A stretch of DNA of 61,886 bases from Hydrogenophilus sp. (GTDB lineage Bacteria > Pseudomonadota > Gammaproteobacteria > Burkholderiales > Rhodocyclaceae): assembly GCA_026416515.1 (NCBI GenBank), contig JAOAEZ010000008.1, forward strand, positions 1 through 61,886, in the 5' to 3' direction. The position numbers and the translations under genes are program-made. Of this stretch, positions 21,379 to 30,900 are shown one piece after another; the stretch's first letter is position 1; each line of letters opens with the position of its first letter. The notes beneath the pieces were generated by a model. The model made no database searches and had not been told where the DNA came from. It saw nothing but the letters and a program-made list of their open reading frames with translations.

Positions 21379-21741
21379 ATGCGCCTCTTTCTCATCTTTA
21401 ACTGGCTCATAATTATTTTCCTAGGTCTCTACCTCTCCTGGATAGCGCCCGCTTTTGAGATGCCCGATCGCCTTGCGCCGGGGTGTGGTTGGTGGATCAC
21501 CCCCCCTCTCAGCCGCGCTCTCGGCTTATCGCTCCTTGCCGTCGGAGGCGCAGCCGGTTATATCTTCTTTCTCAGCCACCGTCGCCAGCCGCTTCGTCTC
21601 GACCCCCTCTGGCAGATTCTCTACTTCTCAACCCTGGTGGTGCCTGCGCTGGTGCTCATCCTGCTCTCTGCGATCGCCGCCTACGGGCCACTTGCCCACA
21701 CCCATCAACCGCCGGCTGCTCAGGTCAAGTGTATGCGTTAA
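21379..21741 (+). CDS. Small hypothetical membrane protein
   Basis: A 120-residue protein with three predicted membrane helices (about residues 2-22, 45-68 and 80-106) separated by short polar loops (AFEMPDRLAPGCGWW; SHRRQPLRLDP). I do not recognise the family. The ATG at 21379 is 16 nt after ruvB, so it is probably co-transcribed. Its last 17 bp overlap, tail to tail, the end of the GGDEF-EAL gene on the other strand. Confidence 0.65.
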   Translation: MRLFLIFNWLIIIFLGLYLSWIAPAFEMPDRLAPGCGWWITPPLSRALGLSLLAVGGAAGYIFFLSHRRQPLRLDPLWQILYFSTLVVPALVLILLSAIAAYGPLAHTHQPPAAQVKCMR

Positions 21742-23419
21742 CCCACATCGCCTCTGCCTGGTTCGCCGCCACGGGTCGAGAATACCAATAGCCCTGCCCA
21801 TACTCCGCACCCAGATGGCGCAGCAACTCATGCTGCCGCTCATTTTCTATTCCCTCGCACACCACCTCCAGCCCTAGCGTATGGGCGAGGCCCACCACCC
21901 CGCGGACAAAATCATAACCGCGGGGAGACTCCATTGCCTGAACAAAACCCCGGTCAATCTTAATCAACGACACCGGTAACTGATGCAAACAAGACAGCGA
22001 TGAATACCCTGTTCCAAAATCATCAAGGACGATCGCAAAGCCGGAAGCCGCCCAATGGCGAAGAATCTCGAGGGTCTGCGCTCCCTGATCGAGAACCACC
22101 GACTCGGTGATCTCCAGTTCGATCACCTCTGGGGGTACCGCCATCTCGGCAACGGTATCGGTCAGCCAGCGGGCAAACCCAGGCGCCAAAAGCTGTCGGG
22201 GAGAGATGTTGATTGCCAACTTCATCGTTTTTCCCCCTGGCAAATTGCGCCATGCGCCCAGATGGGCAAATGCCTTCGCAATTGCTTGGCGGCCGATCGG
22301 ATCGATCAACCCTGACTCCTCTGCCACCGCGATAAACTCCCCTGGAGGAACGATCCCCCGTTGCGGATGGTTCCAACGCATCAGCGCCTCGAAACCGACC
22401 ATCTCGCGGTCGCTCAGCCGCACGATTGGCTGAAAAAAGGGCTCGAAAGCCTCCTGAGCGATCGCCGCACGCAGCTGCTGTTCCACATCGAGTCGCTGCT
22501 GCACCTGCAGATGGAGCGTTGGGTCGGAGATCACCGTCGCTGCCCCCCCGCCCACCTTTGCCTGGCGCATCGCCAACTGCGCCTCTGACAGCAGCCCCTC
22601 TGGGGTAATGTCACGCAACCGCTCCCCGTAAGCCACCACCGCTACCCCTGCCGAAAAGCTCCAGGTGATCTCTATCCCTCCCACCTGAAACGGCAGCAAG
22701 ATACGCTCTCGCCAGCGCTGCACCACTCGCAATGGCGACGACGCGTCGCGGATATCTTCCAGCAGCACGCAAAATTCGTCCCCCCCTACCCGAGCCACCA
22801 TATCGGTAGGCCGCACATTGCGGCGCAATCGCTGCGCCACCTCAGCGAGAAGCAGGTCCCCCGCCCAATACCCGAAGCGATGATTAACCAGATGAAAGCG
22901 GTCCAATCCTAAGCTCACCAATGCAAAACGGGCGTTTGGATTGCGGCGCGCCCGTTCGATTGCATGTTCGACACGCTCCAAAAAGAGGGGCAACGCCGGC
23001 AAACCGGTCAAGCGGTCGGTCAACTCCGGCGCTAACTGGGCGCTCTCTGCCAACGCTAGCCCTATCTCGTGCGCCGACAAAGCCAACGAACCATCGCCCA
23101 CGGCGATGGCCGACCACGCCAGCGCCACATAGCGGCCGTTGGCGCAACGCAAGCGCGCTGCAAAGCGAACTGCCCCTTCGCGCCCTCGTACCTCTTCTAA
23201 GCGTCCCTTTACCACCCCCGCGTCTTCGGCGTACACAAAAGCCTCGAAGCGCTTTCCCACCAACTCGCTCTCAGCAAACCCAAGCTGCGTCAGCAAACCT
23301 GAACTCACCGCTGAAATTCGGTTCTCTGCGTCAAGGGTCATCGCCAGCGTATCCGGCAAGCAGAAAAAAGCCGCCAACGCCTTCTGGCTGTTTGTATCGG
23401 TCACTCCGAAAGTGATCAT
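21725..23419 (-). CDS. PAS-GGDEF-EAL cyclic-di-GMP signalling protein
   Basis: A 564-residue cytoplasmic protein that can make and degrade cyclic di-GMP. A PAS domain (about residues 20-120) is followed by GGDEF. The active-site loop RVGGDEF is intact and an RxxD inhibitory site (RPTD) sits five residues before it. The EAL domain keeps EALMRW, the NIS motif, ELEITES, DDFGTGYSSL and CEGIENE, so the phosphodiesterase site also looks complete. No membrane segment is seen. It lies 24 bp downstream of the Rieske oxygenase gene in the same direction, so the two may be one transcript. Confidence 0.92.
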   Translation of the reverse strand: MITFGVTDTNSQKALAAFFCLPDTLAMTLDAENRISAVSSGLLTQLGFAESELVGKRFEAFVYAEDAGVVKGRLEEVRGREGAVRFAARLRCANGRYVALAWSAIAVGDGSLALSAHEIGLALAESAQLAPELTDRLTGLPALPLFLERVEHAIERARRNPNARFALVSLGLDRFHLVNHRFGYWAGDLLLAEVAQRLRRNVRPTDMVARVGGDEFCVLLEDIRDASSPLRVVQRWRERILLPFQVGGIEITWSFSAGVAVVAYGERLRDITPEGLLSEAQLAMRQAKVGGGAATVISDPTLHLQVQQRLDVEQQLRAAIAQEAFEPFFQPIVRLSDREMVGFEALMRWNHPQRGIVPPGEFIAVAEESGLIDPIGRQAIAKAFAHLGAWRNLPGGKTMKLAINISPRQLLAPGFARWLTDTVAEMAVPPEVIELEITESVVLDQGAQTLEILRHWAASGFAIVLDDFGTGYSSLSCLHQLPVSLIKIDRGFVQAMESPRGYDFVRGVVGLAHTLGLEVVCEGIENERQHELLRHLGAEYGQGYWYSRPVAANQAEAMWVNAYT

Positions 23420-23443
23420 TTGCTCAAATGGCAGACGAGAGAA

Positions 23444-24523
23444 TCACGACGGCAAAAAATCGGCCATCATCCGTCGATAGAAAGCGTGGAAATGGGGCAT
23501 TCCCTCCTCGTAAGGAGAGTGGTAAGGCCCTATCTCGTTTCGTCCCTCGGCTAAAAGTATTTTCCGGCCGCGATCCATTCGCTCGGCGATCTCGTCATCC
23601 TCCACTGCCGTTTCGAGGTAAGCCGCTTGCTCTGCCTCTACAAACTCTCGTTCGAACTCGACGATCTCCTCCGGGTAATAAAACTCCACCAAATTCAACG
23701 TCCGGTCGACCCCCTGCGGCCATAATGTACTGATCACCAGCGAATGGGGGTACCACTCCACCATCACGTTGGGGTAGTACATCAACCACACTGCCCCATC
23801 CTCGGGCAACCGGCCTTTGTAATGCTTCAGCACTTGTTCGTGCCACTTTGCGTAGGTAGGCGTTCCCGGGCGCGCCAGAGACGTGATTCCCACCCGCTGA
23901 ACCGAAAACCACTCGCCGAACTGCCACTCGAGCTGATCGCAATCGACGAAATTACCCAACCCCGGATGGAAAGGGACAACGTGGTAATCCTCTAAATAAA
24001 CCTCCACAAACGTCTTCCAGTTATATCGGCACTCGTGTACCACCACACGGTCAAGCTTATATCCGGTGAAATTAAACCGCTCGATAAACTGCGGGCGCAT
24101 CTCGGCAAGATCGCGCTGCGCGTCGCGGGGACCGCGGAAAAGCAATCCCTGCCAGTTCTGCAATCGCTCCCGGTGCAGATCGAGGTGGGGGTTCTCGGCA
24201 AAGTGAGGGGCGCCGGTCAACCGTCCATCCAGTGCGTAGCTCCAACGGTGCAAAGGGCAAATGATCTGCTCGGTCTTTCCGCTGCCGCGCAACATGATCG
24301 CCTGGCGGTGGCGGCATATATTCGACAGCAAAAAGACCCCCTCTGCATCGCGCACCAAAGCCAACCCTTCGTCGAATGCCTCGAGGGCGCGGTAGCATCC
24401 AACCTCAGGGACCATCAACTCATGTCCCACATACCCCGGTCCCTGGCGGAAAAAGACCTCCAGTTCCTGGCGATAAAGCTGCTCATCGAAGTACCATGTC
24501 ACCGGAAACTGCAGATCGGCCAT
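23444..24523 (-). CDS. Rieske-type aromatic ring-hydroxylating oxygenase, alpha-subunit-like
   Basis: 359 residues. The Rieske 2Fe-2S ligands are CRH...CPLH (C-x-H, 17 residues, C-x2-H) at about residues 70-93. The C-terminal START-like domain has the mononuclear iron site in EVYLEDYHVVPFHPG (Asp bridge plus two His). There is no small (beta) subunit, ferredoxin or reductase nearby, so it is an orphan that must borrow electron donors. A good GGGAGGAG ribosome-binding site precedes the ATG. The substrate cannot be inferred; aromatic, quaternary amine or carboxylate substrates all occur in this family. Confidence 0.88.
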   Translation of the reverse strand: MADLQFPVTWYFDEQLYRQELEVFFRQGPGYVGHELMVPEVGCYRALEAFDEGLALVRDAEGVFLLSNICRHRQAIMLRGSGKTEQIICPLHRWSYALDGRLTGAPHFAENPHLDLHRERLQNWQGLLFRGPRDAQRDLAEMRPQFIERFNFTGYKLDRVVVHECRYNWKTFVEVYLEDYHVVPFHPGLGNFVDCDQLEWQFGEWFSVQRVGITSLARPGTPTYAKWHEQVLKHYKGRLPEDGAVWLMYYPNVMVEWYPHSLVISTLWPQGVDRTLNLVEFYYPEEIVEFEREFVEAEQAAYLETAVEDDEIAERMDRGRKILLAEGRNEIGPYHSPYEEGMPHFHAFYRRMMADFLPS

Positions 24524-24622
24524 CGGTCTCCTCCCAAAAGTTCCCCTCTCGAAAATGAGAGGAATCGTACCACACTCCCTCCCCCCACACCTTGACTTAG
24601 CGCAAAATCAATCTTTCCAAGC

Positions 24623-25810
24623 TCAATCCAAGCGGACCAGCACCCCTTTTAGATATTCCCCCTCAGGAGCGGCTAAACCGATCGGATGATCGGCCCCAGC
24701 CGTCAATCGCGCGGCGATTTGACCGCTGCGGCGATTCGCCACCGCGGCAGCCGCCACGATCTCCTGGAATTCTCCCGCGCCGATTCCCCCCGAACAGGAA
24801 AACGTCAGCAAATACCCTCCTGGGCGTACCAGCCGCATTCCGAACAAATTGACATCGTAATATGCTCGCTTCGCCTTTTGGGCATAGGCTGCTGATGGCG
24901 CGAATTTTGGTGGATCGAGGATTACCAAATCGAATCGCTCTCCGCTCTGGTACCACTCCCGCAATTTACGAAATACATCCCCTTCCACCGTCACCGTCCG
25001 TCTCTCCGTCATCTCGTTGAGTGCCAAGTTCTCGGCCAATAACGCCAATGCGGTACTGCTCGAATCGATCGACCACACCTCGCTTGCCCCTCCCCGCAGA
25101 GCGTGCAAAGTAAATCCTCCTGTATAGCAAAAGGCGTTCAACACCCGCATCCCTTTTGCCAACGCCTGCACCAATCGTCGATTTTCTCTCTGATCCAAAT
25201 AGAAACCTGTTTTATGTCCCTGCTCCACATCGACCAAAAACCGCACTCCATGCTCCTCGATCGTCACCGCAGCCGGCAACGCTCCCCAAACCACTCCTCG
25301 ACGCGGTGGTAATCCCTCTCGCTGGCGTATTTCCGAATCGGAACGCTCGAAAAGCGCCTTCGCCTCGGGCACCTCGGCGCGCAATGCGGCAACGATCGCC
25401 TCTCGCCAACGGTCGGCCCCGGCGAAGGTCAACTGCATCACCAACACTTCGCCGTAGCGGTCGACGATCACCCCCGGCAATCCATCGGCCTCTCCGTGCA
25501 CCAATCGTATCCCCTCTTGTCCTGCCAAAGTAGGGAAAGTACGTCGCCAACCGACCGCTGCAGCGATTCGAGCGCCAAAAAAAGCGTCGTCTACCCCTTT
25601 CTCTGGCGCAAAATGCCACACTCGCGCTCGGATACTCGAATGGAGCGACACCGCCGCGCACGCCAGTGGTTTGCCTTTGGCATCCACCACCGTCACCGTC
25701 TCACCGTTTCCCACCCGTCCGTTAATCCGAGCCACGCTTTGGGCATAGATCCACGGGTGGCGGTCGATCACCGACCGCTCCTTGCCCACCTTCAAAACCA
25801 ACTCAGCCAT
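24623..25810 (-). CDS. rlmI: 23S rRNA (cytosine(1962)-C(5))-methyltransferase RlmI
   Basis: A 395-residue class I methyltransferase. An N-terminal PUA RNA-binding domain (from HPWIYAQSVARINGRVGNGE) leads into an RlmI-type middle domain with QGHKTGFYLDQRENR. The Rossmann domain follows, with the SAM loop NAFCYTGGFTLHALRGGA and the motif ILDPPKFA. Length and order match RlmI/RlmK-type enzymes. A 115-bp gap separates it from xerC upstream, and nothing clear was seen in that gap. Confidence 0.92.
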   Translation of the reverse strand: MAELVLKVGKERSVIDRHPWIYAQSVARINGRVGNGETVTVVDAKGKPLACAAVSLHSSIRARVWHFAPEKGVDDAFFGARIAAAVGWRRTFPTLAGQEGIRLVHGEADGLPGVIVDRYGEVLVMQLTFAGADRWREAIVAALRAEVPEAKALFERSDSEIRQREGLPPRRGVVWGALPAAVTIEEHGVRFLVDVEQGHKTGFYLDQRENRRLVQALAKGMRVLNAFCYTGGFTLHALRGGASEVWSIDSSSTALALLAENLALNEMTERRTVTVEGDVFRKLREWYQSGERFDLVILDPPKFAPSAAYAQKAKRAYYDVNLFGMRLVRPGGYLLTFSCSGGIGAGEFQEIVAAAAVANRRSGQIAARLTAGADHPIGLAAPEGEYLKGVLVRLD

Positions 25811-25925
25811 ACCCTCTATTCTACCCGCCCCCCACCCTCTCTCGGAAAAGCTACGCCGGCATAACGGGCGCTAGGGCCGCAAGGAGCGCTCCCCCCTTCG
25901 GCAAATTCCCCTTTACCTCCAACCG

Positions 25926-26945
25926 CTATCGGCCCTCCTTCCCCTCTCCCCTTCGGCGGGCGCGGGGATGGGCCATCTCATAGACACGCAGCAAATAAGA
26001 CACATCCAACTTCGTATAAACCTGAGTCGAACTCAACGAAGCATGGCCCAGCAACTCCTGCACCGCTCGCAAATCGCCGCTCGACTGCAACAAATGGGAC
26101 GCAAAGCTATGACGCAATCGATGGGGATGGAGCGGCTCTGGTAACTCCAGCTGCTTTCCCCACCGCTGCAGCCGACCCGCTATTGCCTGTGGTGACAAGC
26201 GACGCCCATCTCTCGAAACAAAGAGCGCCTCCTCCCCTGGCGCTGCCATCGCCTCTCGCCACCGCAGCCACTCCTTGACTGCGGTACGCGCGATCTCTCC
26301 CACAGGGACGCTGCGTCGCTTTCCCCCCTTTCCCACCACCTCCAACGTGCCCCTCTGCCAATCGCATCTGTGATCCTCGACATCGAGCCCTGCCAACTCC
26401 CCCACGCGCAACCCTGTTGCGTACAGCAGCTCGGCGATCGCCCAATCGCGCACCACCAGCGCCCTTTCCGCTCTTGGCCGCTCCCCTGCTTGCTCTGCTG
26501 CCGCCCGAAACCGATCCAAAAAGACCATCAACGCATCCACCCCGAGCGCTTTCGGTAGCAACCGTTCACCGCGGGGAGCTTTCAGCCCTGCGGTAGGATC
26601 CTCTCTCACCCAACCCTGACGTCGTGCGAAGCGGAAAAAGCTCCGCCACGCGGACAACCGACGTGCCAACGACCGGGGTGCCAATCCTCCCGCGTGTGCT
26701 GCCGCCAACGCAGCCCGCAGCTGCGGCGGAGTAATCTCTGCCACCTCCCTGCTCACGGCCACTAAAGCCGCTGCCTCTCTTCGGTAGGCCTGCAACGTCG
26801 CTGGCGAAACCCGCCGAACCGTTGCTAAATAATCGAGCCAGTCCCTCAAAAGTGGGGGCAATTTCTCCTCCTCTTCTCCCTCTCTCTCCCCTCTTGTCCC
26901 GACCTCCTCCACCCCGCGCACGGCAAGTGATCTTTTCGGTGCCAT
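25926..26945 (-). CDS. xerC: Tyrosine recombinase XerC
   Basis: A site-specific recombinase that resolves chromosome dimers at dif with XerD. The catalytic residues are visible: Arg in ATGLRVGEL, HPHRLRHSFASHLL (His and Arg), LGHASLSSTQ (His), and the nucleophile Tyr in VYTKL. I chose the ATG at 26945 because GAGGAGA lies directly upstream, 8 nt after the dapF stop. The longer frame upstream overlaps dapF and is not protein-like. The 339 residues include an N-terminal acidic extension of about 25 residues (EEEEKLPP). Following dapF, as in E. coli, supports XerC over XerD. Confidence 0.94.
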   Translation of the reverse strand: MAPKRSLAVRGVEEVGTRGEREGEEEEKLPPLLRDWLDYLATVRRVSPATLQAYRREAAALVAVSREVAEITPPQLRAALAAAHAGGLAPRSLARRLSAWRSFFRFARRQGWVREDPTAGLKAPRGERLLPKALGVDALMVFLDRFRAAAEQAGERPRAERALVVRDWAIAELLYATGLRVGELAGLDVEDHRCDWQRGTLEVVGKGGKRRSVPVGEIARTAVKEWLRWREAMAAPGEEALFVSRDGRRLSPQAIAGRLQRWGKQLELPEPLHPHRLRHSFASHLLQSSGDLRAVQELLGHASLSSTQVYTKLDVSYLLRVYEMAHPRARRRGEGKEGR

Positions 26946-26953
26946 CGCTCTCC

Positions 26954-27874
26954 TCACTCCCAATGCGGTCGCTCCATCAATCGGTCGGGCTCCACCCATC
27001 CCTCGAACACCCGCTCGGCGGGTCCGCGCATCACCACTCCTCTTCCCACCCCCTCCCACTCCACCGTCAACACTCCCCCGCGCATCTCCACCTCCACCGG
27101 TCCCGACACCAAACCGCGACGGATCGCCGCCACGGCAGCGGCGCATCCTCCTGTGCCGCATGCCAAAGTCTCCCCTACCCCTCGCTCAAAAACCCGCAAT
27201 CGCAAGCGGTTCGGTGACCGCACCTCCGCAAACCCCACATTTACCCCCTGCGGGAAAGCCGGATGGTGTTCGATCAGCGGACCCAAACGCTGCACGGCTG
27301 CGCTTGCGGCATCTCCCACCACCAAAACCGCGTGGGGATTTCCCAAAGAGACCACGGACACCAACACGCGCTCCTCGCCCACCCGCAAAGGAAAAATAGC
27401 CGGCACTTCCCCGGCAGTCGTCAATGCTGCTGCCTCTACTGCGGCCTCTGGCTCTGCTACATCGGGCAAAAATGGTACCTCCTCTGGCCGTAGTCGGGGC
27501 ACTCCCATATCGACTGCCACTATCCCCCCCTCCAGCACCTGCAACTCGATCACTCCCCCGCGCGTCCACGCCCGCACCCGCTCCTGAGCGCTCAACCCCT
27601 CCTCGGCCACAAACCGAGCCACGCACCGAGCTCCATTTCCGCACTGCTCCGCCTCGCTGCCATCGGCGTTAAAAATCCGGTATCCAAAATCGACCCCTGC
27701 CACCGGCGGTGGGGTAACCACCAGTACCTGGTCGCACCCTACCCCGAACGCCCGGTCGGCCAACCGTCGTACCCGCCCGGGCGTCACCTCGATCTGTTGC
27801 CGTATTCCATCCAACACCACAAAATCGTTTCCCAACCCTTGCATTTTCACAAACCGCCACCTTTCGACGCTCAT
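26954..27874 (-). CDS. dapF: Diaminopimelate epimerase
   Basis: A cofactor-independent epimerase converting LL- to meso-diaminopimelate for lysine and peptidoglycan. Both active-site cysteines are in place: CGNGARC near residue 78 and ACGTGGCA in the C-terminal half. The N-terminal motif KMQGLGNDFVV is canonical. At 306 residues it is slightly longer than usual (about 275). It heads a dapF-xerC pair and is divergent from the phytochrome-linked operon. Confidence 0.96.
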   Translation of the reverse strand: MSVERWRFVKMQGLGNDFVVLDGIRQQIEVTPGRVRRLADRAFGVGCDQVLVVTPPPVAGVDFGYRIFNADGSEAEQCGNGARCVARFVAEEGLSAQERVRAWTRGGVIELQVLEGGIVAVDMGVPRLRPEEVPFLPDVAEPEAAVEAAALTTAGEVPAIFPLRVGEERVLVSVVSLGNPHAVLVVGDAASAAVQRLGPLIEHHPAFPQGVNVGFAEVRSPNRLRLRVFERGVGETLACGTGGCAAAVAAIRRGLVSGPVEVEMRGGVLTVEWEGVGRGVVMRGPAERVFEGWVEPDRLMERPHWE

Positions 27875-27947
27875 CTTCTCCCTCCCCTCATATTAGTCCA
27901 TGATACACTGTGATATAGTTGATATATAGTTTACTCTCTTTCAATCC
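27875..27947. promoter_or_regulatory. AT-rich divergent promoter region between dapF and the CheB-CheR-GGDEF-EAL hybrid
   Basis: The stretch 27892-27935 is unusually A/T-rich for this window. It contains several overlapping -10-like elements on the + strand (GATATA, TATAGT). It must drive the light-sensing operon to the right and dapF-xerC to the left. No convincing -35 box or operator palindrome could be fixed by eye. Confidence 0.45.
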
Positions 27948-30900
27948 ATGGTTGATTTCTCTTTGCCCGCCCCCTCCCCCAACGCTCCCTCGTTGGATTC
28001 CTCTTCGCCCGCCCCCTCCCCCAACGCTCCCTCGCTGGCGGCGTTGGTGGGAATCGGTGCCTCGGCGGGAGGGCTCGAAGCGATCGCCTCCTTTATCTCT
28101 GCGCTCGACCCCAGTTGGCCGGCTGCCTACGTTGTCCTTCAGCATCTCTCCCCTCACCATAAAAGTATGCTCGCCGAGATTCTCGCTCGCGAGACTAAGC
28201 TCCCTGTCGTCTCGCTCCTAGGCGAAACCCAGCCCCAACCGGGTACCGTCTACGTACTTCCCGCCAATCGGGAACTCACCATCGCCAACGAACGCCTCAT
28301 CCCCCTCCCTCATGTGGGGACGCTGGGTCCTACCCCCTCCATCAATCGTTTCTTTCAATCGCTCGCGGAAGGTTACGGCGAACGAGCCATTGGAGTCCTT
28401 CTCTCCGGCACCGGATCGGACGGTGCTGTCGGTCTTCAAACGATTCGTTATGCGGGCGGCATTGCCCTCGTTCAAGATCCCAAAACGGCCAAATTTGACG
28501 CTATGCCGCGTGCCGCGATCGAAGCCGACGCTGCCGACTTTATCGCTGCCCCCACCCAACTCGCCCGGCGCGTTGGCGAACTCTTCACCCTTGTCTCAGT
28601 GGAAACCAAACCCGACCCACTCATCATCGAGCGGCTTCAGAACCTTCTTCAGTCGACCAACGCGTTCGACTTCAGCGGCTACAAACCCCAAACCATCTGG
28701 CGTCGTTTCCGCAAACGGATGGTCGCTGCAGGCTTTAACGACCCTCAATCCTATCTTGACCATTGCGCGGCCCATCCCCTCGAATTTACGCGCCTCACGC
28801 GTGAACTTCTTGTCTCGGTCACCCGTTTCTTTCGCGATCCCGAAGCGTTTGAAGCCCTGCGTCATCACCTCACCGCCTACCTGCAACGTCATCCCAACAT
28901 CCGGGAACTGCGCGTCTGGAGCATCGGCTGTGCCACGGGTGAAGAGGCCTACTCGCTCGCCATGCTGCTCCTAGACCTCTGCGACACCTTGAACCTTCAC
29001 CCTAAGCTTGTCGTCTTCGCCACCGACATCGATGAATTTGCCCTCTCTCAAGCCCGCGAAGGGCGCTATCCAAAAACGATCAGCGACCAGCTCCCTCCGG
29101 GCTACCTCGACCGTTTCTTTATCGCCGAAGAAGAGACCCTACAGATCGCCAAAGTCGTCCGCGACATCGTCATCTTCGCTCGTCACAACATCCTCACCGA
29201 TCCCCCTTTTCTCCGCCTTGACCTCATCGCCTGTCGCAACCTCCTCATCTATCTCGAACCTCCTGCCCAAGACCGGGTCCTAAAACTCTGCCAATTCTCC
29301 CTCAACCCCGAAGGGATTCTTTTCCTCGGCCGCAGCGAAGGGATTGGCCGCTATGAGACCTACTTCACCCCCCTCACCCCCTCCCTGCGCCTCTTTGAAA
29401 AGAGCTCTACTCTCTCCAACGAAGGGGAAATTCCCTCAATCTGGAAACACCTACCCCGAACGAGCGAGCGCCGTCCCTCCTCTGTTGACTCGCTTCTCTG
29501 GCACAAGCAACTCGACCACCTTGCCACCATATTAGGGGTCACGATACTTCTTCTCACCTCCGATCGCAAGTATCGGCACATTTGGGGCGACACCACTCCC
29601 CTACGCTTTCCCAAAACAGCCGATCGTCTAGACGTCGGCGCGCTTCTCCCCCCCGAGCTCCTTGGCCCTTTCGAACTTCTCTGGAAGAAAGTGACTCGTG
29701 ATCAAACCACTGCTTCGATTGAACTCGCCTCCTCCCCCTGGAAGCAGATCACCCTCACCCCTACCGCGGGTGATCAATGGTGGATGATCCTTCACCCCTC
29801 TCCCCCCTCCCTATCGCCCTCCTCTGATGCGGTCCCTCAATCAGCCGTCACTTCGGCACCGCTCCTCGACCTCGAACTCGGTGCGATGCGCGCCCGCTGT
29901 GACGAGCTCGTTGCCGAACTCGCGCAGCGACGTGAAGAGCTGGAACTTCTGCACGAAGAAGCGCAAGCCCTTCAAGAGGAGCTCCAAGCCTCCAACGAAG
30001 AGCTCGAAGCCTCCAACGAAGAACTTCAAGCCACCAACGAAGAGCTTACCAGCCTCAATGAAGAGCTGCGGGCCCGGACCGCGGAGCTGACCCGTCTCAA
30101 TGCCGAATATGTCCAACTCTACGATGCTCTTGACTTCCCTCTCCTCGTCTTCGACGCTCAACTTCGTCTCTCCCGTTTTAATGCTGCGGCGGCACGGCAC
30201 CTTCAACTTCGGCCACACAAACTAGCCACCTCTGCAGCTGACCTCCCCCTCGGTGAGCTCTTTGGTGAAAACCATGCGCAGCGCTTCTTTTCTGCGCTCA
30301 CCTCCGGCGACCCTCTTGAATACACCGTTTTCTCCGCCCACCGCACCTGGCAAATTCGGCTCGTCCCCTCCTGGGACGCGATGCACCGCATCACCGCGCT
30401 CATCGCGATGGCCTTTGACGTCACCGCCCGGGAGCAAGCCTACCGCGCCCTTGCGGAGGCAGAGCTCAACCTACGCACCGTCCTTGACCACACCCAGCTC
30501 CTCTTTGCTCTGAAATCCCCGGAGGGCTTTTACCGTCTTGCCAACCCTCGCTATCGCGCTCTCTTTGGGATCGCCGACGATTACAGCGGTCAAAACGACC
30601 ATGCGCTTCTCCCCCCTGCCATCGCTCAAACCATGGTCACCAATGACCTTGCCGCCCTTCGCGCTCGGGCTCCCGTCAAAAGCGAGTATCGGACCCCCGA
30701 CGGACTACGGCTCGTCGCTGCGCGTCACCACCCTATCTTCGACCCGGGGGGCGCCCTGGTGGGGTTTCTCTTTGAAGGGGAGGACATCACCGAACAACGC
30801 GCCGCGGAGCAACAGCTGCGTATCGCCGCGCGGGTCTTCGACCAAGCCGGTGAAGCGATTGCTGTCACTGACCCCAACACCATCATTCTCTCCGTCAACG

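Noticed and set aside
26946..27161. A 72-residue N-terminal extension of XerC
   Set aside because: It overlaps dapF in another frame, is Gly/Arg-rich, and a perfect ribosome-binding site precedes the ATG at 26945.
27900..27940. tRNA or small RNA in the AT-rich dapF upstream region
   Set aside because: No cloverleaf or stable hairpin could be drawn. The region is better explained as divergent promoters.
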